From positions 62,001 to 126,000 of the forward strand of contig MU270054.1 of assembly GCA_021432635.1 (NCBI GenBank): a stretch of 64,000 nt of DNA. Reading direction: 5' to 3'. The notes beneath the pieces were generated by a model. It was given only the letters and a program-made list of their open reading frames with translations, was not told the DNA's origin and did not search any database. This DNA is from Thozetella sp. PMI_491. Taxonomy: Eukaryota; Ascomycota; Sordariomycetes; Chaetosphaeriales; Chaetosphaeriaceae. Both the position numbers and the translations under genes were made by a program. Positions within the stretch are counted from its first letter, which is position 1, and every line of letters starts with the position of its first letter. Shown piece by piece: positions 56,564 through 64,000 of the stretch.

Positions 56564-57190
56564 AGGAGTTCATTGGCTTGTTTTGTTTTCCGGTTAGGCG
56601 TACCTTGGCGCCCACGCACCGGCGACGTGCGGGTGCTTCATGATCCTTGGGAAGGACCTCGCATGACTGCTACTAGGGGAGGAAGGGGTGTCTACGTTTG
56701 GGATCGTCTACGTGTTCGCCGCTCTTGGTCGCCTCAGGCTCTTTGTCAGGATGATCTGGCATGACTCCTTTGCCTACATTGTACATATTACCCCCCGTGG
56801 GCTTTTTTCCGGCCCCGGTGGCTTTTTTTTCTAGTCTGCCTAGGCGGCGTAGCTGCCAGAGAGGGGGCCAGAGACGTGTATCATTTGTGTGCGGGTAAAG
56901 AGCTATTCTGGGGGCGTTTTAGGGGATGAAGAACTATTAATGCATCACCTTTTCTGCTATCGCCAATGGAGTCTTAGTCCCCCTGTGAGAATGCCTGATG
57001 TGGGATAGGATAGGAGGCCCTGGCGACTCTGGTGGCGACCTGCGGCGTGGCTTCGAGGCTAGACTTCACGGGGATGCGGCAGGACTATAATGGTGCATGC
57101 GGATCCTACCTCATATTTACTAGGTCGTTTGTCAGCCAATCGCAAGGGTTGCGCGAAAGGGCCAAGTTCGGCGATGGGATTGGGCGTGCT

Positions 57191-57222
57191 AGGTACGGTG
57201 CGGTGCGGTACGGTACGGTACT
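57191..57222. repeat. GGTAC/GGTGC pentamer run
   Basis: Six or so tandem pentamers of GGTAC and GGTGC lie in non-coding sequence. Confidence 0.7.
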
Positions 57223-58160
57223 TTTTAGTCCCTGGTCTGGTCCCCTGTGGCGCGCCCAGACGAGCAGAGCGGTGGTGATGGACGGCTCTGATGAGCCCTA
57301 AAAAAAAACCACGAGGCAAGAGAAAGTGGGATGGATTCCGGATTTGAGTGGGATAGGAAGAGAGGAGGGAAGAGAAGAGATATAATTAAGGAAGGGGCTT
57401 CCGAAAATGATATCCACGCCAGCAAGTAGGGGCGACGCCTTACCGCAGTGGGACGTGCTACGCGGGTGAAGCAACCTGGAAGCACTGCGAATGTGGGTGT
57501 CTTTTTTGGCTTCGGCGAGTCTGCCAGTCGGCGCCATTGGTAGAGCCAGGCTCAACAGCACTTTGACAGTTTGACCGAGCCCGGCTGTCAACTATTTTTA
57601 CCCCTGAGGCCCACTAGCCCGGCGAATCAAACCAGCACCCGGGGGGCGGATGAGGGGGGGGTTGAAGGCCACACGCTAGGCCCGCGATTCCAAAAAGTAG
57701 CGGCGGAAAAGGGGACCAAAACCCGCACCACACACGCCACACACCACCCCCAACGCAGCGCCCACCGTCCATCCCACACATGGTGTACCGTACTGTATGT
57801 ACACTTAACGTATCCACATACATCCACCACCCCGCTGCTACCCACCACCGCATTGAGCTGCTCGGCGGCACAGCTCGTCAGGCATGCAGGATTCTTGCCC
57901 CAGAGAGGTCCGTAGGTGGCCACATCACGGGGGTGCACTGCGTCACCGCAGAGATCCTAACCAAAGAATGCCGGTGATTTGCAGCCCAGTCCAGATCACG
58001 TCGCGCCAGGAGCCCGCGCTGCCTTGTCCACCGGGACGGGCTTGTGGTACAAAGACATCTGCATCGAACCTTGGCCGCCCAATCAGCGCAGGCCTTCCCC
58101 CTCCTCTGGCGGCAGTCTGCGACTGCATTTGGCATGTCCTGTTGGCACGGAAAGAGCCGT

Positions 58161-58167
58161 GTCTCTG

Positions 58168-58198
<31 letters not shown>

Positions 58199-58228
58199 GC
58201 ATCTGTCTCGGTCTCTCTATCTCTTACC
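58161..58228. repeat. CT microsatellite (compound)
   Basis: A pure CT run at 58177-58198 is flanked by interrupted TCTCTG and TCTCT copies. It lies about 1.2 kb upstream of the Clr5-gene start. Confidence 0.85.
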
Positions 58229-59409
58229 TCACCTTGGGCCAAGCCTCTTGTGCTCCACACGGTACTTGGGACCCCAACTTAGGTAGGGAAGCGCCGCAAA
58301 CCTCAGCTTGCCAAGCTTCTTGCCGAGCATCCATGTATGTACATGCGTACTTTCGTACAGCACAGTACCTAGGCTACTGTAGCTACTGTAGCTCTCTCTA
58401 CCTACCTTGCCCAAGGTAGCCGCCCGATCTGAAGGTGCAGCCAGACCGGTCTCCGTCGGGCCTCGTCCTGTCACTGTCATCATACTATCCCCTTCCACCC
58501 TCCTTCCCTCCCTCGTAACCTCGACTACCTCTCCCCTCCCCCCTTTCCTAAAATGCCCAGCCCCCTTCTCCGTTTCTATTCCAGCGGCAGCCGTGGAGGG
58601 ACGCAAATGGCCCCTATTCCGTAATGACACACAGGACGCTTCTCAAAATGGACGCGCCACACGCTCCAGCGAACCAAAGGGCAGGGCAGTGGGCGGCGTT
58701 CCATGCTGCGCCGTATAAGCTTTTTCCAACCCCCCGCGAGTAGAACCCCCCGCCAAGTCCGGGCTCTCCCGCCGCCGCGTTTTGCGGTTCAATTTGTCAA
58801 GGGCCTTCGACCCAATTTGCCTCGGGACATTTCTGCCACTCCCTGGCCCCCCCCTCTCGCCGGGCCCGCCCAGCAGCAGAACTGGAATTGCCCCCCTTGC
58901 CCCCCCTTCGTCCCTTCCTTCCTCCGGGGAGGGGAGGAGGGGAAGGGGAGGGGTTCCCTCTACATAGTACATCGTACTTCTGGGTTTGGGAAGGATACGT
59001 GGAAATTATCCCTGCTTCCCGGGCGTTCCCATCGACGACGCTATTAGCCGCAGGCGCATCGGCTACCCTTCTGGAACCCTTTTTTTGGGCCAGGAGGCGC
59101 CCCCTCCCCCCCTCGCCGGCTCACCCACGCGCGCTCGCGCACACCACTGACACACACGCACCGCACACCACACACCACACACCACAGACGCCTGTCTTGG
59201 GCCCTAGGCCGGTGACTGCGTGACTGCGGGAGGTCAAGGCGGCAGGGAAGGCAGATGCCATCCACAACCATCCCTCATTAAGCACTGCTTTGCCACGTTT
59301 TTCCAACCGTCGCGCTCCCCCGGACTTCCAACTCCACGCCAACCCCGACCTTTTCGATCTCGGGCACCCCAGCACAGAGCACAGCGGATGACCTGAACAT
59401 CGCCCCAAG

Positions 59410-61068
59410 ATGGAGGAGAAGACTGAAGGCCGACGCAGCTCGGCCCCAGCATCGCAGCCGGCTGCCGCTCCTCCTTCTCGCCGGCGTAGCCCGTCCCAGC
59501 GGCAATGGGCCAAGGCCCCAGACTGGCTGGCCGCTATGCCGACTATCAAGAAGCTCTACAAGGACGAGCGAAAAACGCTCAAGGAAGTCATGGACATCAT
59601 GGAGAAACAGCACAATTTTTATGCCACGTCGGTTCCGCCCTTTTCATTTTTGAGTTTATGCTCTTGTTTTTTGTATTGTTTTGTCCTTGCTTCCCCCTCC
59701 TTTGACGCCTTCATGCCCCTGCCCCTCGATTGTCCCCTCCCCCCCCCCCCCCCCCTTCGACTTTCATTGCCGTGAGCCCCCTCCCCGCTTCTCAGGGTGC
59801 CGATGGCTAACCTGCCGTGTCATAGACCAAAGATGTACAAGTCCAAGCTCAAGGAGTGGGACATATCGAAGTCGTTCAAGGCGCAGGAGATTCTCGCCGT
59901 CTTCCACGCCATGGAGGGCCGCCAGGCCGAGGGCAAATCCTCGCAGTTCGTCATGCGCGGCAAGGAAGTCGATCTCAAATGGGTCCGCCACTACATCAAG
60001 CGAAATCGCTCCCGCATGAAGCTCGACATCGCCGAACGCAAGCGGAGCCCCTCGGCCTCAGGCTCGGGCGACGAGATCGTCTGCCGCACCCTGGCCCCGC
60101 GCCCCATGCCCACTATCGCCGCCCCGGGCGCCCTGCAGTCCGCCGAGGAGCTGATCCGATCCATGAGCGTCTACATCGAAGGCGCCTGGGCCTCTAACCA
60201 ATGGGTCTTCGACGCCGGCGGCGTGCTCCGCAGCCGCAAGGGTGAGACGGGCCATCACCACCTCCTCCGCCTATGGGGTCTACTCGACCAAGCGTCGCAG
60301 CTGATGGGCCGGTCCGAGAAGATCGACCTCGTCAACATGCTCAATCCGGCCTTTGCCTACCTCGACGACATCGTGCGCGACGAGTGCCCGCGCGCCGTGC
60401 CGTTCCTCTTCTGCGTCTTCGACGTCCTCCACTCGCGCGGCAGGCTGGACTTGACCGAGCTCTTTCTCAAATACATCAAGAGCCTGTCGCTCCGCGTCCT
60501 AGGCCCGGGCCACCCGCAGACACGCGTGTGGGACCACGCCGCTGAGAACTACCCCGACGGCCACGACGAGGTCTTCCCGCGCTACTTCGCCTGGCTGCTC
60601 GACGTTATCGGCGGCGCTGGGAGCTGCCGCCACGCTTGCCGCCTGGACAAGGCGCTCCAGGACCACCGCTGCGCCGAGCGGTCGGCCTTCCCAGATTTCG
60701 AGACCCAGGAGCTGCGGCTCCGCCTCCACATCCGGATGATTGAGCAGGACTGCAGGAGCAGCCTGGTCCGCGATGGCCGTGCCTTGTCCCTACCCCTCCC
60801 CCCAAGTCGCGGGGGTCCGCCCCAGGACGAAGCGGCTCGACATCCGCCGCCGATGCTGGAAACCCAGGGCGTACTGGGCTTCTCTGGCGGCTGTGCGAAC
60901 TGGGACTTTGCCGGCGCAACTACGATGTTATCCCCGTACAGCACGGTCGCGGGACAGTCCATCATGGGCGAGCCGCCTCAAATGGTCTTGTCACCAAGTT
61001 TATTATCGCCCAATTTATTATCACCAAGTGAAGGTTCCTGGCGCCAACCAGTTACCACCTCTTACTAA
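59410..61068 (+). CDS. Clr5-domain putative transcriptional regulator
   Basis: Exons are 59410-59627 and 59826-61068, giving 486 residues. The N-terminal Clr5 domain is split by the intron. Its first half reads MPTIKKLYKDERKTLKEVMD and IMEKQHNFYAT; the second continues PKMYKSKLKEWDISKSF. This matches the usual pattern in which a WxxxKPxIxxLY block leads to a YKxRLKxWG block. A helical region (LIRSMSVYIEGAWASNQW and beyond) with scattered Cys/His and a low-complexity C-terminus with LLSPNLLSP follow. Clr5 proteins are Pezizomycotina-specific and several act as regulators, but no target can be named. The intron is 198 nt, long for this window, and contains a 17-C run (59739-59755). Confidence 0.8.
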
Positions 61069-62094
61069 CACGACCTACCAACAAATGTATACCCGGATCC
61101 TGCTGCACGCTTTTCGCTCTGTCGATCGCTCTGTTCGGATCTACACTTTCGTATGAGATGCCTAATTCGGTTTCTCCGCCAGGCCGAGAGCATGGCTAGG
61201 GGACCTGAGGCGTCGAAGCTGACGGAGGGGGCTGACGGCATGTCCCCTTCGAGTCATATAATTCTTCTTTTGGGGCTCTCGCAAGTCACTTGTCACTTAC
61301 GTATACGCTGGGGTGCAGGCAACCAAAATATGGGGACGATCCCCGTTCATGTACATCAAAGCATTGCTTTCTTCTTTTTGCTCTGGCTCTCCGGCACATT
61401 TGCAGGGAGGCTGTCGAACCCGCGCGATCTTGGTAATGAAGGAGACGACGCTGATGCCATTTCGATACTACATTTCATAATACCAACGCCTAGAAACCCA
61501 GAGCCGAGCACCTTCCTTGCCAGGCGGGTGCGCCGCAGGAGCCGGAAACGCGGGATTTGCGGTTCTGGCAGCCGTCGCTCGGCATCGGGATGATCTGCTT
61601 GGAAGGGAAGTTGTTCACACGAAACGCAGATTTCAAATGCCCGTGATGGCCCTTTGTCAATTTCAAGATCTGCCGATCCGCACGTTTCGCTCTCTGAGGG
61701 ACCGTCGGAAAAAGCGTCCCAAAGGGGAAGTATTATTCGGGGCTATCATCCGGATCAGGAAGAATCACTATGGAGAGACTCTAGGGCGACGAGATAGTGT
61801 ACTATTAGTTCTACTATGAATAGGCAGGTAGCGTTGCAGAGAGCATTCGCCGCTGAAGAAGTAGAGACTGCTTTTGCTATTCTACGGTTCGCCATATCGC
61901 AATAGGGTTGCACTACGGCACATTCCGTGACGTGTCCAATCTCACAGGCGGCACGACCTGTTTCAATGGAGACAAGCAGCAGCCTTATGCATCATCATCA
62001 CTTGCCAGCGACCCAGAGGCAGGCTGCGAAGTAGTCATTGTGTGAACTAGATGGCCTCACATCCGACCCTCTCGTGTCTCTCATTAGCCCTTGC
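61069..62094. other. Convergent spacer, nothing identified
   Basis: The stretch lies between the 3' ends of the Clr5 and fumarate reductase genes. Short frames such as 61153-61593 show no family pattern. Confidence 0.5.
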
Positions 62095-63684
62095 CTAGCT
62101 TTCGGCCGCACCCTCCGCTGCATACTGGGCAGCCTGCTCCCCGGCGATCCGCCCAAAGACCACGCATTCGAGCAGGGATGAGCCCCCCAGCCGATTGTCC
62201 CCATGTATACCGCCCGTAATCTCCCCGGCGGCAAATAGGCCGCCTATCGGTGCCTGGTCGCCTTGGGCCAGGCCCGAGGCCAGCACCTGGCTCTTCTCGT
62301 TGATAACGGCGCCGCCCATGGTGAAATGCACCACCGGCGTGACGCTTCCAATGCAGACCTCTTCTTCGTCCTCCTCGGGGCCGCCCTTGAGCCTCCAGTG
62401 TCCAAAATGAGTGCGACCCAGGGGGTCGGGTCCCCCGGCGGCGACCATTGCGGCGTAGTCCTTGATGGTCTGCTGGGTGGCCGCATCCAGGTCCTTGACT
62501 TTCTTCTTGGCAACCAGGCCTTTCCATAGATAGAAGCCCATGTGGCCAGCGGCAGCCTCGCAGGCGCCCGGGTCGAGCAGGAGCTGGATGTCCCATTGCC
62601 TCGTCTGACCGCCTTCCCCTGCGTCGTTTTCTGAGGAGGTGGTGGGCGGCAGCGCCATAATTTCGCCGCTCACCACCTCCCGGGTGCCCAGTTCGTTGGT
62701 AAATCTCCGGCCCTGGTGCAGCAGGATGCCGCCTTCTCCTCGGAGCATCTCGGCCGCGAGAAACTTGACCGTGGCCGACCGGGCTGCAGGATCCACGAAG
62801 CCTGTGGGGTGAATCTGCACGCTGTCCATGTCGACTAGCTCGGCCCCCACCGCCGTCAGCAGCCTGTGCATCCCGGGGCGCGCATCGTTGGTGGAAGGAA
62901 TTCCGGCAAGGTCGGGACGGTGCTGTGCCAACATTCCATTTGCGTCGCCCGCGAAGCCCCCCGCGGCGAAGACGACCGGGCCATGGAGCGTGGCGGTTTC
63001 ATCCCCTGCTCGAAACTCGACGCCCGTGACGGCCTGCCGCCCCCGTGCGTCGGCCGCCGCGAGCAGCCCCGTGACCTCGGCGCTGGTCCTGAGCTCAAAC
63101 CGCTTGTCGAGGTTGAGCTTGCCGAGGAGCGCCGTGACGATGGCCGCACCCGGCGGCGTCTTGCCGCCGCCGCGGTGCGTGCGGGGGACGGAGTGGCCGC
63201 CGAGCAGCGCCACGACGCTTAGGTCGACGCCTATCTCGTCGCTCAGGAAGCCGACCGCATCTTTCGAGTTGCCCGTCAGCACCGAGATGAGCTTCTCGCG
63301 CTGCTGCGCCTCCTCAGCGTGCAGCGCCAGGCGCTTCCCCGCGCTCTTGACCGTGTCGGCAAAGAAGGCCGTGTCGGGCTCGGCCCGCTTCTGGTACTTG
63401 GTAGGGGCGCCGTTGATCCCGGAGGAGGCCTTGATGCTGTTTCCACCGGGCTTCGCGGCGCGCTCCAGGAGCACGACCGACTGGGCTCCGGCGCGCAGGG
63501 CCGAGATGGATGCTGCGAGGCCGGCCAGGCCCGCGCCGACCACGATGACTGGAGGGGGTGCCGGAGCCATGAGCATGCAGGAACTAGCGTCCAGGTGCTG
63601 CAGGGGAGCTTGGGGGAGCGTGCAGGTGCTGACCAGGGTAGCGCAGAGGATGGGGATGGCGAGTGAGCAGTAGTTGGCATGCAT
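62095..63684 (-). CDS. OSM1: FAD-dependent fumarate reductase, Osm1-type, ER/secretory form
   Basis: This is an intronless frame of 529 residues from ATG 63684. A hydrophobic N-terminus (YCSLAIPILCATLVSTCTL) could be a signal or anchor. The FAD-binding dinucleotide motif VIVVGAGLAGLAASISA follows near residues 45-62, then GGNSIKASSGINGA, FAAGGFAGD, MDSVQIHPTGF, GLFAAGEITGGIHGDNRLGG and SSLLECVVFGRIAG. These are the hallmark blocks of soluble fumarate reductases. Such enzymes reduce fumarate to succinate using reduced flavin, reoxidising cofactors when oxygen is short; yeast Osm1 serves the ER and mitochondria. No C-terminal cytochrome b5 domain is present. The frame extends upstream of the ATG through a GA repeat, so a longer N-terminus cannot be excluded. 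An internal ATG just before APAPPPVIVV is another possible start. Confidence 0.88.
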   Translation of the reverse strand: MHANYCSLAIPILCATLVSTCTLPQAPLQHLDASSCMLMAPAPPPVIVVGAGLAGLAASISALRAGAQSVVLLERAAKPGGNSIKASSGINGAPTKYQKRAEPDTAFFADTVKSAGKRLALHAEEAQQREKLISVLTGNSKDAVGFLSDEIGVDLSVVALLGGHSVPRTHRGGGKTPPGAAIVTALLGKLNLDKRFELRTSAEVTGLLAAADARGRQAVTGVEFRAGDETATLHGPVVFAAGGFAGDANGMLAQHRPDLAGIPSTNDARPGMHRLLTAVGAELVDMDSVQIHPTGFVDPAARSATVKFLAAEMLRGEGGILLHQGRRFTNELGTREVVSGEIMALPPTTSSENDAGEGGQTRQWDIQLLLDPGACEAAAGHMGFYLWKGLVAKKKVKDLDAATQQTIKDYAAMVAAGGPDPLGRTHFGHWRLKGGPEEDEEEVCIGSVTPVVHFTMGGAVINEKSQVLASGLAQGDQAPIGGLFAAGEITGGIHGDNRLGGSSLLECVVFGRIAGEQAAQYAAEGAAES

Positions 63685-64000
63685 TGGCTCATCTGGCAAT
63701 TGATTCTCTCTCTCTCTCTCTCTATGCTGCGCAGCGAAGCACACACATCGACGCCAATTTATAGGGGGGTTGCGCCAGCCGCGTTCGTACCGCATCTCCC
63801 GACTTGGTGTGTGGCATGATGTCAGGCCACTCTCCGGCACCCACAGCAAGTCCCCGCTCAAATCATTGCGCGTTCTGAGTAATCGCAAAGAGTAGGCATC
63901 TTGTCAGAGCCCAAAATCCCTAAAACTCGGTAAAAAAACAACTAAAAACAAATCACGAGAAATGAAAGCGTCACAAGTGAGAAGGGAGGGATTGGGGGGA
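63685..64000. promoter_or_regulatory. Promoter and leader of the fumarate reductase gene, with GA/CT microsatellite
   Basis: The CT run at 63705-63723 reads GAGAGA on the coding strand and sits about 20 bp upstream of the start codon, in the likely 5' UTR. The rest is AT-rich with no gene seen. Confidence 0.5.

Larger units (their letters stand above)
56564..59409. other. 2.8-kb spacer with simple repeats, promoter/leader side of the Clr5 gene
   Basis: No intact gene was recognised. It holds GGTAC pentamers (57191-57222), a compound CT repeat (58161-58228), ACCTACCT/CTACTGTAG strings (58360-58420) and a pyrimidine- and C-rich tract (58480-59200). CT-rich tracts just upstream of the ATG are common in fungal promoters and leaders. 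The unusual length suggests a large regulatory region for the regulator at 59410. Confidence 0.5.

Noticed and set aside
57571-57938. Short overlapping frames of 85-114 codons upstream of the Clr5 gene
   Set aside because: Composition is Pro/His/Thr-rich from repetitive C/A-rich DNA, with frames on both strands and no motif.
1-64000. CRISPR arrays, bacterial-type operons, phage or viral genes
   Set aside because: The only direct repeats are the in-gene 120-bp units and microsatellites. Genes have introns and eukaryotic families, and no capsid, polymerase or integrase motifs were seen.

Overview
This window looks like nuclear DNA of a filamentous ascomycete, probably a Sordariomycete. Genes stand alone rather than in operons. 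Introns are short (about 50-90 nt) with GTRNGT-like donors, CTRAC-like branch points and YAG acceptors. Coding exons are GC-rich at third positions and lie between AT-richer, partly decayed spacers. The protein families (Clr5 domain, fungal rhodopsin-like membrane protein, G1 peptidase, berberine-bridge-type oxidase, short tyrosinase) are typical of Pezizomycotina. A Sordariales assignment is only an inference. No CRISPR array, bacterial operon, convincing tRNA or intact transposon was seen.

Layout. 1-7064 (minus): start and most of a giant secreted Thr/Pro-rich repeat protein (adhesin/mucin-like) built of about 53 tandem 120-bp units; it runs off the left edge and contains a mis-sized assembly gap. 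8168-9393 (minus): conserved fungal membrane protein with a C-terminal zinc-finger-like region. 10725-11730 (minus): secreted G1 (eqolisin) peptidase-like protein lacking the catalytic Glu. 11.7-17.9 kb: gene-poor decayed stretch with a broken GNAT acetyltransferase. 17873-19653 (plus): cytochrome P450 with a GC-AG intron. 19861-21358 (minus): GH28 pectinase. 22323-23955 (minus): MFS sugar transporter. 25382-26048 (plus): small secreted IgE-binding-like protein. 26272-26412 (minus): a possible 46-aa membrane peptide. 27024-28374 (minus): seven-TM rhodopsin-like protein. 31690-33071 (plus): secreted tyrosinase. 35145-36680 (plus): mitochondrial ACOT9-like thioesterase. 37679-38457 (plus): four-TM protein. 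38888-39757 (plus): unrecognised protein. 39977-41479 (minus): type II membrane glycosyltransferase. 43764-45574 (plus): bicovalent-FAD BBE-like oxidase. 46097-47319 (plus): BuGZ/ZNF207 homologue. 48931-52523 (plus): GH115 alpha-glucuronidase with a GPI-like tail. 53199-56563 (plus): kinesin-8. 59410-61068 (plus): Clr5-domain regulator. 62095-63684 (minus): Osm1-type fumarate reductase.

How they fit together. Several genes serve extracellular life on plant matter: the GH28 pectinase, sugar transporter, GH115 xylan glucuronidase, BBE-like oxidase, tyrosinase, small secreted protein and cell-surface repeat protein. They are interleaved with housekeeping genes (kinesin-8, BuGZ, ACOT, fumarate reductase). 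I see no backbone enzyme (PKS, NRPS, terpene synthase), so this is not a recognisable secondary-metabolite cluster. The most unusual features are the 120-bp repeat array with 240-bp higher-order dimers, the catalytically altered G1 peptidase homologue, the decayed gene relics and several atypical splice sites. Exon models were derived by reading splice signals by eye and checking reading frame and family motifs; no alignment was run.
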